Below the pieces are notes generated by a model, which was given only the letters and a program-made list of their open reading frames with translations, was not told the DNA's origin and did no database searches. A program made the translations under genes and the position numbers. Shown in pieces: positions 49,019 through 57,508 of a DNA stretch of 64,000 bases. This DNA is from Phytoactinopolyspora mesophila (GTDB lineage Bacteria; Actinomycetota; Actinomycetes; Jiangellales; Jiangellaceae). Every line of letters starts with the position of its first letter. Position 1 is the first letter of the stretch. The stretch spans positions 1,087,010 to 1,151,009 of the forward strand of contig NZ_WLZY01000001.1 in the NCBI RefSeq assembly GCF_010122465.1. The letters run 5' to 3'.

Positions 49019-49123
49019 TCCGCAGCACACCCCCGGGCCTCCAGGCGGCACCACCTTCGGCGCGGCGCCGCGACCGTGTCCCGACACCATAGCGCTCAGA
49101 GCTCTCCGATGGAGGACCCACTT

Positions 49124-49172
49124 CCACTGAGTGGGACACAGTCACTGAGTGGGACACAGTCACTGAGTGGGA
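49124..49172. promoter_or_regulatory. Three CACTGAGTG palindromes with 18-bp period
   Basis: CACT-G-AGTG occurs at 49125-49133, 49143-49151 and 49161-49169, each within an 18-bp repeat ending GGACACAGT. The repeats are near-identical and lie between two divergent iclR genes, as expected for an operator array. The protein that binds it is inferred, not known. Confidence 0.6.
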
Positions 49173-49268
49173 CAACATCCCGCGGCGGGGCACTACTCCC
49201 GAGTCGGGCTCCATCGGGGTCCGCAGACGGTCAACACATCTCGTCACACGTAGCGAAGGAGCTCCGTC

Positions 49269-50117
49269 ATGATCAGCCTGCACACGCACGGGACGGGAAC
49301 CGCCGCTGAAGCACCGGCGGGCGATGGGCACCGCACCACCGAACACCTGAGTCAGGAGTGCACCACACCGGACGACGTGCCGCAGCCCCGCCGGTCCTCG
49401 GTGGAACGGGTTCATCGGCTGCTGTCGTCGTTCGACTACGAACACACCCATCTACGGCTGTCCGACTTGAGCCGCCGAGCGGGTTTGCCGCTGTCGACGA
49501 CACACCGTATGGTCACTGAACTCCTCGAACTGGAGATACTGGAGCGCGACGAGAACGACCTCCTGTGCATCGGGGTGGCCGTGTGGAAGTTCGGGCTCTT
49601 GACACCCAAGACATACGGCATCCATCGGGTGGCCCTGCCCTTCATGCAGGACCTCTATGCCACCACCCGCCTGCCGGTTCACCTCGGTATCCCGCAGGGC
49701 AATCAGGCGACGATCGTCGAGAGCCTCCGGCCCCGTGGCGGTGGGCGGGAGCGGCCGCGCATCGGTCAGCGCGACCCGCTGCACATGACCGCCGTGGGGA
49801 CGGCGCTGCTGGCATTCTGTGACAACAACTTCCAGGAGCACTACCTCACGAACCTGAGGAATCGTCGCGGTACGGACACCCCGGAGGTGATCCGCCGGGA
49901 GCTGGCTCAGACCCGCGCCTGCGGCTACGCCGTCAACAAACGCAAGACCGCCCCGCGCACCGCTATCGGCGCACCCGTGCTCGACCGGAGTGGACGACCG
50001 TTGGGCGCCGTCTCCCTCGTGGTGCCCGCCGGCACCGCCACGCCTCCGTACGACCATCTCGTCCGGAAAACCGCGCGGGCGGTGCAGCGGATGGCCTGGG
50101 AGCAGGGCATGGGCTGA
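49269..50117 (+). CDS. IclR family transcriptional regulator, second
   Basis: This 282-residue IclR regulator has a 40-residue extra N-terminus, then SSVERVHRLLSSFDYEHTHL and the recognition helix LSRRAGLPLSTTHRM. The effector domain has LHMTAVGTALLAFCDNNFQE and AIGAPVLDRSGRPLGAVSLV. It precedes the dehydratase operon with 161 bp between, and is its most likely regulator. Its effector may be a substrate of that operon. Confidence 0.83.
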   Translation: MISLHTHGTGTAAEAPAGDGHRTTEHLSQECTTPDDVPQPRRSSVERVHRLLSSFDYEHTHLRLSDLSRRAGLPLSTTHRMVTELLELEILERDENDLLCIGVAVWKFGLLTPKTYGIHRVALPFMQDLYATTRLPVHLGIPQGNQATIVESLRPRGGGRERPRIGQRDPLHMTAVGTALLAFCDNNFQEHYLTNLRNRRGTDTPEVIRRELAQTRACGYAVNKRKTAPRTAIGAPVLDRSGRPLGAVSLVVPAGTATPPYDHLVRKTARAVQRMAWEQGMG

Positions 50118-50278
50118 GAACCCACGTCCTGGCCGCTGCCTGACTCCCGCTAGCCGGAAGTCCCCCTTGCTCGTCATCTTCGCCGCTGGAAACGTCCGGA
50201 GCAGCCGAACTGCCAGTGTGCCGCCGACTGGCAGCGCTCTGCCCGACCCGGGAGCGTCGTCGACGAGTGAGGAGAATC

Positions 50279-51973
50279 GTGGAGCTACGCAGCAACTTTC
50301 CGGCGAACAGCGCCCACGCGGTGACCCGCCGCGCCCAGTGGGTCTCACTCGGGATCGACCCAGCCGACCTCGATCGCCCCAAGGTGGCGATCGTCAACAC
50401 GTCGAACGATCTCGCGGCATGCTTCGCACATCTGGACGGCCTCGTGTCCGTGCTCAAAGACGAACTTCGAGCCCTGGGCATGTTGCCATTCGAGATCCGT
50501 ACCGCGGCGCCGTCGGACTTCATCACCAACGCCGGACGAGGCGGGCGTTATGTGCTGCCCGCCCGGGATCTGGTGGCCAACGACATCGAGGTCATGGTCG
50601 AAGGCGCTCAGCTCGACGCCATGATCTGCCTGAGTTCATGCGACAAGACCACCCCGGCACACCTCATGGCCGCGGGCCGGCTCAATGTGCCGGCAGTCAT
50701 CGTCCCGTGTGGTTACCAGCGCAGTGGCCTCGCCGAAGGCGGCGAGGCCGACGTCGAGGAAATCTTCCTCCGCGCCGCCCAGCAAGCGCTCGACGGGAAG
50801 GCCGACGGTTCACTGCTCGAGCTGGCTGACGGCGCGATCCGCGGTCCAGGAGTATGTTCCGGTCTGGCCACCGCGAACTCGATGCATATGGCCGCCGAGG
50901 CACTCGGTATGGCGGTCACCGGCTCGGCTCCCGTGCGGGCGCTCAGCGACCGGATGTGGGACGGCGTGCGTCGCGCGGCCCGGGCAGTGGCGAACTTGGT
51001 GGAGAACGACGTACGCCCCCGCGACATCATCACGGCCGCCTCGATCACCAACGCGGTCCGGACCATGCTCGCCGTCGGCGGCTCGATCAATACCGTCAAG
51101 CACCTGCAGGCCGTGGCGGTGGAGACCGGCCTCGACATCGACGTCTGGGAGGCCTACCGGGTGCTCGGCCGCGAGACACCCACACTCTGTTCGATCCGGC
51201 CGAACGGCGCCGACCTCATCGAGGACCTCGAAGACGCTGGTGGCGCGGCCACGGTGCTGCGCGAACTGCTCCCGCTGCTCGACGGCGACCAGCTCACCGT
51301 CGACGGCCGCACCCTCGCCGAGAACGCCGCGGCGGCACGTCCCGGCGATGGCGCCGTCATCCGCGGTCTGAACGACCCGTTCTCGACCGACCCGTCGATC
51401 GTGGTCCTGCGGGGCACGCTGGCCGAGCACGGGGCCGTCGTCAAGCGGCCGATCCCCGATCCAGGCCCGCGCCGCTTCCGCGGACCCGCCAAGGTCTTCC
51501 ACTCCCGCGAGGAAGGAGTGGCGGCGGTCGCCGCGAACAAGATCCAGGCTGGCGACGTCGCGATCATTCGCGGTATCGGCGTCACCGGTGGCCCCGCCAT
51601 GGGCATGATCTCGGCGTTCATCTTCGCCCTCGACGGCCGCGGTCTCGCGTCGGAGGTCGCCGTCGTCACCGATGGTCAGATGAGCGGGCTGGTCAACCAC
51701 GGAATCGGAGTCGGTGAGGTCTCGCCGGAGGCCGCGGCCGGCGGCGCGCTCGGCCTGGTGAAAGACGGCGACCTCATCGAGATCGACCTCGCCGACGGCC
51801 GGATCGACCTGCTGGTCGACCCGGAGGTGCTCGCCGCCCGGCCACCGTTCACCCCGCGGGAGCAGGTCGAAACCACCGGGCTGCTCGACCAGTACCGCGC
51901 CACCGTCCAGCCGCTGGCCTGCGGCGCCGTCCTTAGCCCCCGCCTTGGCCCGACCCCAGGAGCACGTCGATGA
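50279..51973 (+). CDS. IlvD/Edd family dehydratase
   Basis: This 564-residue dehydratase has the Fe-S and Mg motifs of the family: CLSSCDKTTPAHLMAAGRLN, GPGVCSGLATANSMHMA and VAVVTDGQMSGLVNHGIGVG with the late SPEAAAGGALGLVKDGD. It starts at GTG 50279 after GAGGAGAA. Context with AcnX and an FAD oxidoreductase fits breakdown of a sugar acid or hydroxy-acid better than branched-chain amino acid synthesis. The stop overlaps the next gene (ATGA). Confidence 0.83.
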   Translation: MELRSNFPANSAHAVTRRAQWVSLGIDPADLDRPKVAIVNTSNDLAACFAHLDGLVSVLKDELRALGMLPFEIRTAAPSDFITNAGRGGRYVLPARDLVANDIEVMVEGAQLDAMICLSSCDKTTPAHLMAAGRLNVPAVIVPCGYQRSGLAEGGEADVEEIFLRAAQQALDGKADGSLLELADGAIRGPGVCSGLATANSMHMAAEALGMAVTGSAPVRALSDRMWDGVRRAARAVANLVENDVRPRDIITAASITNAVRTMLAVGGSINTVKHLQAVAVETGLDIDVWEAYRVLGRETPTLCSIRPNGADLIEDLEDAGGAATVLRELLPLLDGDQLTVDGRTLAENAAAARPGDGAVIRGLNDPFSTDPSIVVLRGTLAEHGAVVKRPIPDPGPRRFRGPAKVFHSREEGVAAVAANKIQAGDVAIIRGIGVTGGPAMGMISAFIFALDGRGLASEVAVVTDGQMSGLVNHGIGVGEVSPEAAAGGALGLVKDGDLIEIDLADGRIDLLVDPEVLAARPPFTPREQVETTGLLDQYRATVQPLACGAVLSPRLGPTPGARR

Positions 51974-53349
51974 GCCTGACCGTCCCCGAGCCCCCGCGAG
52001 ACGTGCCGGTCATCGGTGAATATGAGGTCGTGGTCGTGGGCGGCGGACCCGCCGGGCTCATGGCGGCGACAGCGGCCTCCCGGGCCGGCCGGTCCACGCT
52101 GCTGGTCGAACGCTACGGCTTTCTGGGCGGTGCCGGGACGATGGGTGGCCTGTCGACGTTCTGCGGTCTGCATGCCAGGGTCCACGGCGAGCATCGGCGG
52201 GTGGTGCATGGCTACGCCGACGAGCTGCTGGACCGCCTGCGCGCCCTGGACGGACTCAACGACGCTCACATGTCTGTCCAGGACCGCATCGCCGCGCAGG
52301 CGTTCGACATCTCCGCGTACAAGATCGCCGCTGATGAGCTGGTGCTCTCCGGTGGCGGGCAGCTTCTCTTCCATGCTCTGGCCGTCGGGCTGGCGCTGCG
52401 CGACGGCACGGGCGGGACCGAGATCGACGCGGTGATCGTCGAGTCGAAGTCCGGGCGCCACGCCATCCGCGGCCAGATCTTCATCGACGGCTCGGGGGAC
52501 GGCGACCTCGCCTATTGGTCCGGCGCCCCGACCGAGACCTCGGAGAAGCTGCTCTACCCGTCGCTGATGTTCCGCATCAACGGGGTGGACGCGGAGCGGG
52601 CCGGCGAGGCGTGGAAAACCGTCGCGCGGCTCATGGATGAGGCCGAAGCCGCCGGCACACATCGTTTTCCGCGGAAGAAGCCCATCGTGCGGCCGCAGCG
52701 CAACCACCTCGAGTGGCGCTCGAACCTCACCCAGCTCAGCAACGACGACGGATCACCGGTGAACGGCACCGACGTGCGCGAGCTCACCCACGGCGAGATC
52801 CAGGGCCGGCGACAAGTGCGTGAGACGTTCGATTTCATCAAGTCGGTGACGCCCGGCTTCGAAGACTCCTACGTCGTCGACATCGCCCCGCAGGTGGGGA
52901 TCCGCGAGACCCGGCGCATCATCGGCACGTATCAGTTGGGGGAAGAAGACATCCTGCATTGCGTTGACTTCCCCGACACGATCGGGGTCAACGGCTGGCC
53001 GGTGGAGGCGCATGTGGCGGGCACCGTCGAATTCCGGTTCCCGGTAGCCGAAGACTCGCGCGGGTTCAACCAGCTCCCGTTCCGGATGATCGTTCCGCAG
53101 GGCGTGGACAACCTGTACGTCGTGGGCCGGTGCGCCTCGATGACGCAGTGGGGCCAGTCGTCCGCCCGGGTGACCGGTCCGTGTTTCGTCATGGGACAGG
53201 CCGCGGGCACCGCCGCCGACCTCGCACTCTCGGCCAAGGTCGCGACCGGGAACATCGACGTCGCCATGCTCCAGAACCGGCTCCGGGCCGACGGCGTTTA
53301 CCTCGGCACCGAGCTGGCCCCCGACGACATCCCGGTCGGGATCGCCTGA
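51970..53349 (+). CDS. FAD-dependent oxidoreductase
   Basis: This 459-residue protein begins with EYEVVVVGGGPAGLMAATAA (FAD binding, residues 17-36). It has ERYGFLGGAGTMGGLSTFCG, IFIDGSGDGDLAYWSGAP and a C-terminal LYVVGRCASMTQWGQSSARV, the pattern of FAD_oxidored proteins. It probably oxidises a hydroxy-acid in the same pathway as the dehydratase and AcnX. The substrate is not known. No partner ferredoxin or electron carrier gene is next to it. Confidence 0.78.
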   Translation: MSLTVPEPPRDVPVIGEYEVVVVGGGPAGLMAATAASRAGRSTLLVERYGFLGGAGTMGGLSTFCGLHARVHGEHRRVVHGYADELLDRLRALDGLNDAHMSVQDRIAAQAFDISAYKIAADELVLSGGGQLLFHALAVGLALRDGTGGTEIDAVIVESKSGRHAIRGQIFIDGSGDGDLAYWSGAPTETSEKLLYPSLMFRINGVDAERAGEAWKTVARLMDEAEAAGTHRFPRKKPIVRPQRNHLEWRSNLTQLSNDDGSPVNGTDVRELTHGEIQGRRQVRETFDFIKSVTPGFEDSYVVDIAPQVGIRETRRIIGTYQLGEEDILHCVDFPDTIGVNGWPVEAHVAGTVEFRFPVAEDSRGFNQLPFRMIVPQGVDNLYVVGRCASMTQWGQSSARVTGPCFVMGQAAGTAADLALSAKVATGNIDVAMLQNRLRADGVYLGTELAPDDIPVGIA

Positions 53350-53415
53350 GAGCTGACCGACGAGCCGGTCACGAATGCAGGGCACCAGCTGAGGCGACCG
53401 TGGAAGGACGTGGCG

Positions 53416-54702
53416 ATGCTCCTCACCGACGAAGAGAAGCGGATGCGCGACGGCGAGGAAGGCGCCGCTGTCGCCGCCGCCATGGATCTGCTCGTGCGGT
53501 ATGGCGAGGCGCTGGGAGCCGAACGGCTCTGCGAGACACGCAACGTCGCGGGCACCATGACGCAGCCGTCCCCGGCCAAGGCGAGACTCGTCGAGGAGGG
53601 CGGCTGGGCGAAGGCCTTCGCCGTCATCAATCTCGACTGCGACGACGACATCGACATCCCCCGGATGAAGGTTCCGACCTGCCAGCTGCAGCATGGCTTC
53701 GGCCCGGACGCGCGTGGCCTGACCGGTTATCCCGATGCGAACATCGAGCTGCAGCGCGACGCCGAGGCGTACTACAGCGACAAGGGTGTGAACATCCTCG
53801 CCACCTGCACGCCGTATCAGGTGGGAAACCTGCCCGTCCGCGGGGAACATTGCGCCTGGATGGAGTCCTCCGCGGTGGTGTACTGCAACTCGGTGCTCGG
53901 CGCCCGGACCAACTGCGAGGGCGCGGCGTCGACCGGTGCCGCGAGCCTGACCGGTCGCATCCCGTACTGGGGCAACCACCTCCCGGAGAACCGCTTCGGC
54001 ACCCATCTCGTCCACACGGACGTCGAGCTCGCCACATTCGCCGAATGGGGCCTGTTCGGGTACTTCGTCGGTGGGGCTGTCGGCGAGGGACGCCCCGTCG
54101 TCACCGGTAGCTGGGCACAGCCAGACCTGGCCGATCTCAAGCACTTCGGTGCGGCCGCCGCGACCAGCGGAGGAGTGGAGCTGTACCACATCCCGGGCAT
54201 CACACCCGAGGCGAGAAGCGTCGAGGACGCATGCTCTGGTCGTGCGCCGAAGGACGCGGCCGGCTACGGGCCACGCGAGAGGCAACAGGTCTACGAGCGG
54301 CTCAACGACCAGGGATCCTCGACCGACGTCGACTTCGTTCTGCTCGGCTGCCCACACGCGTCGCTGGAGCAGATCGAGGCCGTCGCGCGCCGCCTGGAGC
54401 AACGGAAGATCCACCCTGACGTCGAGTTGTGGATCATGACGCCGCCCGCCTTGCGCGCCGCGGCGGCGCGCAGCGGGTATGACCGCGTGATAACCGAGGC
54501 TGGTGGGAGACTGCTCACCGACTCCTGCCCTGCCATGTCGAAGGCGGCGCCGGACGGGACGCGCGTCTTTGCCTCCGACAGCGCCAAGCAGGTGCATTAC
54601 CTCCCCGCCATCCTCGGCATCGAGGGTTGGTTCGGCACGCTGGACGAATGCGTCGACGCCGCGATCACCGGCGTATGGCGCGGGCAGTTGGGAGGTCGCT
54701 GA
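53416..54702 (+). CDS. Aconitase X catalytic subunit
   Basis: This 428-residue protein is the large domain of aconitase X (DUF521). It has conserved Cys and substrate motifs in NILATCTPYQVGNLPVRGEH, SVLGARTNCEGAAST and a late LTDSCPAMSKAAP. Bacterial AcnX enzymes include cis-3-hydroxy-L-proline dehydratase; archaeal ones make trans-anhydromevalonate phosphate. The ATG at 53416 is preferred over a GTG two codons earlier because GGAAGG is spaced eight bases away. It pairs with the small subunit four bases downstream. Confidence 0.83.
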   Translation: MLLTDEEKRMRDGEEGAAVAAAMDLLVRYGEALGAERLCETRNVAGTMTQPSPAKARLVEEGGWAKAFAVINLDCDDDIDIPRMKVPTCQLQHGFGPDARGLTGYPDANIELQRDAEAYYSDKGVNILATCTPYQVGNLPVRGEHCAWMESSAVVYCNSVLGARTNCEGAASTGAASLTGRIPYWGNHLPENRFGTHLVHTDVELATFAEWGLFGYFVGGAVGEGRPVVTGSWAQPDLADLKHFGAAAATSGGVELYHIPGITPEARSVEDACSGRAPKDAAGYGPRERQQVYERLNDQGSSTDVDFVLLGCPHASLEQIEAVARRLEQRKIHPDVELWIMTPPALRAAAARSGYDRVITEAGGRLLTDSCPAMSKAAPDGTRVFASDSAKQVHYLPAILGIEGWFGTLDECVDAAITGVWRGQLGGR

Positions 54703-54706
54703 GGCC

Positions 54707-55117
54707 GTGCTGACACTACGTGGACGAGGCATCGTGCCCGGCGTGGCCGAAGGACCCGCATTGGTCTCCACCGAAGAGATCTCCGGGTTCGGAGGAATCG
54801 ACCCCGCCCGCGGTGTGATCATCGAACCCCGGCACGAATTGTTCGGGCAGTGCTTCACCGGCGTTGTGCTCGTCTTCCCCGGCGCGAAAGGGTCCTCCGG
54901 CTGGGCCGGCTTCTTCCAGAGCACCCGCCTGATGGGCACCGCTCCCCTGGCGATGGTCTTCAACACCGTCACGACCAAAGCCGTGCTCGGCGCCATCGTC
55001 ACCCGGGTGCCCACCGTCGTCGAGTGCGACCGGGACCCGACCAGCCTGTTCCGCACCGGCAACCGGGTGCGCGTTGACGCCGATACCGGCCTCGTCACCG
55101 TGCTCGACGACGAGTGA
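54707..55117 (+). CDS. Aconitase X swivel subunit (DUF126)
   Basis: This 136-residue protein is the swivel domain of AcnX, here as a separate subunit. It starts at GTG 54707 after GGGAGG and has LRGRGIVPGVAEGPALVS, DPARGVIIEPRHELFGQ and FPGAKGSSGWAG. The last 23 bases overlap the convergent mftF gene. An open frame reaching further left is inside the large-subunit gene and is ignored. Confidence 0.83.
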   Translation: MLTLRGRGIVPGVAEGPALVSTEEISGFGGIDPARGVIIEPRHELFGQCFTGVVLVFPGAKGSSGWAGFFQSTRLMGTAPLAMVFNTVTTKAVLGAIVTRVPTVVECDRDPTSLFRTGNRVRVDADTGLVTVLDDE

Positions 55118-56771
55118 CGACGGGCAGCAGCGCGGCAGCGGACCGCGCGCGCCAAGCTCCCCACCACACGCCGGCGCCGTAAGCGAGGTCGTCCAGGCGG
55201 CGTGCGGCGGCGAAGCGCAGCGGGTCCAGACCAGGCCGCAACCGGGCGTACTCCCAGGCGGCATCGGCCACCGCGGCGACGGCGATCATCCGCCGCGCCC
55301 GCGACGAACCCCACGCTGCCAGCGCGAACGCGGGCCACCAGTGGCGCACGGCGAGCGCGAACCCCTGCGCAGTCGCCGCGACCAGCCCGTGACCGGTGAG
55401 CCGGACGGCGAGTGCATGGGGGTCATCGGTCGAGCCGATCCGCCGGGAGATGTGCGACGCCGCCACGGCCGTGACCGCTCCGGCCACCGGGACAGACCAC
55501 CTGCGCTGGGCGGCGAGGGTCACCAGCACGGCGGCCGTCCACGGTGAGAGCACCGCAGGTGCGGCCAGGCCCGGATGCCGTCGCGCGAGCGCCGCGGCAC
55601 CGGTCCCATAAGTGAATTTGCGCCCGAGCCAGGCCCTGGGCGCCCCCCGGTGCTCGTGCTCGATGACCGCCCGCGGCTCGTAGCGGACCCGCCATCCTTC
55701 GGCGACCAGGCGCCAGACGAGATCGACGTCCTCGGCCACCCGCATACCGGCGCCGAAGCCACCCCCGAGCGCCGACGTGCGAGCCAGCAAGCAGGTCGTG
55801 GACACCCAGGCCATCGGCGAGTGCGGGCGCACCAGAGACGGGTAGGTTCCGTGGTCGAGCGAAGACCGGGCGTTCTCGTAGCGCAAGATCCAATTCGCAC
55901 CAGGTTCAGTCAGCCCCGACACCCGAGGGGCGACCGCGGCGAGCCGGGAGTCGGCGAAATGCCGCAGCAGCAGCTCGACGGCCCCCGGACGGAGCACGGC
56001 GTCGGTGTCGACGAAGAGCACGAACGGCGTCGTCACCCGGGCCAGCCCGGCGTTGCGGGCGTCGGCCGGGCCGCGGTTCTCCTTCATCCCGATGAGCTCG
56101 GCAGAGTGCCGGCCCGCGACGTCGGCGACCCTCTGCGATTCGGCGCCGGAACAGTCGTCCACGACGAGCACCCGGACCGCACCGATGTGGTCGCGGACGC
56201 TGCTCAGTAGGCGTTCGAGCTGGCGTGGCCGCCGCCACGCCGGGATCACGACGGTGACGTCGGTGAGGCTCACCGGTGGGAGCGACTCCGGCTCCGGATC
56301 GGCGAGCCCGGCCTCGATCAGATACTCGGCGAGAGCACGCGAGGCCGCGTCGGTGATCGTGAAACTACGCTCGCGGATCAGGCTGGCAGCGGCCGGGCGC
56401 AGTCGGCTGACGCGTGCCGGCGCCCCACCGTACAGAACACGGCCGCCATCTGTGACGCGGGTATGCCGGTTGAGTCGCACCACCGCGCCGGGGGGAAGGC
56501 CCGTGGGCTGAGGTTGCTTAGCTGGTGGAGTCCCTCCTTGCCCAGCAGACTCGGTCGGAGAGGGGCTTCGCCATCGGCCTCCCTCGCTGATGCCCACCGC
56601 GCCCGTGGGAAGACCGGCGCTGGTAACGCGCTCGGGAGGTGGAGTCCCTCCTTGCCCAGCAGACTCGGTCGGATTGAGGCTTCGCCATCGACCTCCCTCG
56701 CTGATGCCCACCACACCATGGAGAGACTCCACCTCCCGAGCACGCTTAGCTCGCCTCCTACGTTGGGGCAT
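55095..56771 (-). CDS. mftF: Mycofactocin glycosyltransferase MftF with repeat-derived N-terminus
   Basis: This GT2-family glycosyltransferase adds sugars to the mycofactocin core. The GT2 domain spans about residues 170-400 with TVVIPAWRRPRQLERLLSSV, the DxD motif in FVDTDAVLRPGAV, and AEDVDLVWRL. The C-terminal part has membrane segments. The start ATG at 56771 has AAGGA seven bases upstream and overlaps the mftE stop, so it looks genuine. Residues about 11-84 come from repeat units D and C read in frame (GISEGGRWRS twice, TESAGQGGTPP twice). The recognisable family N-terminus begins at GLPPGAVVRLNRH near residue 91. The total of 558 residues is about 80 longer than usual by my recollection. 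Confidence 0.85.
   Translation of the reverse strand: MPQRRRRAKRAREVESLHGVVGISEGGRWRSLNPTESAGQGGTPPPERVTSAGLPTGAVGISEGGRWRSPSPTESAGQGGTPPAKQPQPTGLPPGAVVRLNRHTRVTDGGRVLYGGAPARVSRLRPAAASLIRERSFTITDAASRALAEYLIEAGLADPEPESLPPVSLTDVTVVIPAWRRPRQLERLLSSVRDHIGAVRVLVVDDCSGAESQRVADVAGRHSAELIGMKENRGPADARNAGLARVTTPFVLFVDTDAVLRPGAVELLLRHFADSRLAAVAPRVSGLTEPGANWILRYENARSSLDHGTYPSLVRPHSPMAWVSTTCLLARTSALGGGFGAGMRVAEDVDLVWRLVAEGWRVRYEPRAVIEHEHRGAPRAWLGRKFTYGTGAAALARRHPGLAAPAVLSPWTAAVLVTLAAQRRWSVPVAGAVTAVAASHISRRIGSTDDPHALAVRLTGHGLVAATAQGFALAVRHWWPAFALAAWGSSRARRMIAVAAVADAAWEYARLRPGLDPLRFAAARRLDDLAYGAGVWWGAWRARSAAALLPVVTRRRAR
56521..56610 (-). repeat. MITE-like palindromic element, unit C (degraded)
   Basis: This unit carries one arm (56521-56537) and the interior found in units A, B and D but has lost the matching arm at about 56600. 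It is read in frame as residues about 54-84 of MftF. Its orientation is opposite to units A and B in the window, the same as unit D. Confidence 0.75.
56630..56741 (-). repeat. MITE-like palindromic element, unit D
   Basis: Terminal inverted repeats 56630-56651 and 56720-56741 (22 bp, one mismatch, outer GCTCGGGAGG) enclose a 68-bp centre like those of units A and B. Outer arm sequences differ from A and B (GGCTCTGGTAGAT there) but still pair with each other. It lies within the start of mftF. Confidence 0.85.
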
Positions 56772-57501
56772 GGGGCGTTCCTTGTCGAGCGAGGTGTCGC
56801 CACACGGTGTCGATCATGGCTTGTAGCAGGCGGGCGCCCTCTGCCGCCGAGGCACCACGCGGATCGCCCAGCACGCCGTTGGGCGCGACGGCTGCGACAC
56901 CGCTACGACGCAGCGTGGGGAGAAGTTCGTTCAGAGGGGTGACGTTGCCGGGCTCCGCCCGGTCGATGAGGACCCGCGCTGGCTCCAGATGGAGCATCAA
57001 CGATGTCTCCACCCGGCCGGCGTGTGCGTCAAGCGTGGGGGCCGCCGTCGCGTCGTCGGGCCAGCACAGAGCCCAGCTGACATCGCGGCCTTCGCTCACC
57101 AGCCGTTGGACGGCGTTGCGCAGCGCCTCGACGTTCCCGCCGTGCCCGTTCACGATCACCAGCCGCCCCGCCCATCGGCAGGCCGAACGGCCGTACTCGA
57201 CCAGCAGGTGCTCGAGTGCTTCACGTCCCAGAGACACGGTGCCGGCGAACTGCTCGTGCTCGCCGCTGGCTCCATATGACATCGATGGCGCGACGACGAC
57301 GTCGGCGCCCGTTGCGGCGATGCGGTCCGCGACTCCCCGAGCGACGGCCGTGGCGATGACCGTGTCTGTGTCGAGCGGCAGATGGGGCCCGTGCTGCTCG
57401 GTCGAGCCGAGCGGCAGCACGACCACGGGTCGCCCGACGCCCGGCCATGGCCGGTCGGCCAACCGCCGTGGCGGCTCTACTGGCTGTGCATTCGTCGACA
57501 C
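56758..57501 (-). CDS. mftE: Mycofactocin peptidase MftE, creatininase fold
   Basis: This 247-residue metal-dependent peptidase cuts the modified VY dipeptide from the mycofactocin precursor. The creatininase motifs are LGSTEQHGPHLPLDTDT (residues 31-47), GASGEHEQFAG, IVNGHGGNVEALRNA and DAHAGRVETSLM. Its 3' end overlaps the mftF start by 14 bases. It lies seven bases downstream of mftD. Confidence 0.88.
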   Translation of the reverse strand: MSTNAQPVEPPRRLADRPWPGVGRPVVVLPLGSTEQHGPHLPLDTDTVIATAVARGVADRIAATGADVVVAPSMSYGASGEHEQFAGTVSLGREALEHLLVEYGRSACRWAGRLVIVNGHGGNVEALRNAVQRLVSEGRDVSWALCWPDDATAAPTLDAHAGRVETSLMLHLEPARVLIDRAEPGNVTPLNELLPTLRRSGVAAVAPNGVLGDPRGASAAEGARLLQAMIDTVWRHLARQGTPHAPT

Positions 57502-57508
57502 GTGTTGT

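Noticed and set aside
49124-49172. Short tandem repeats as a CRISPR array
   Set aside because: The units are contiguous at 18 bp with no spacers and lie between regulators; an operator array fits better.
52753-55338. An 861-codon open frame on the minus strand
   Set aside because: It runs opposite the FAD oxidoreductase and both aconitase X genes, which have full family motifs; nothing recognisable is encoded.
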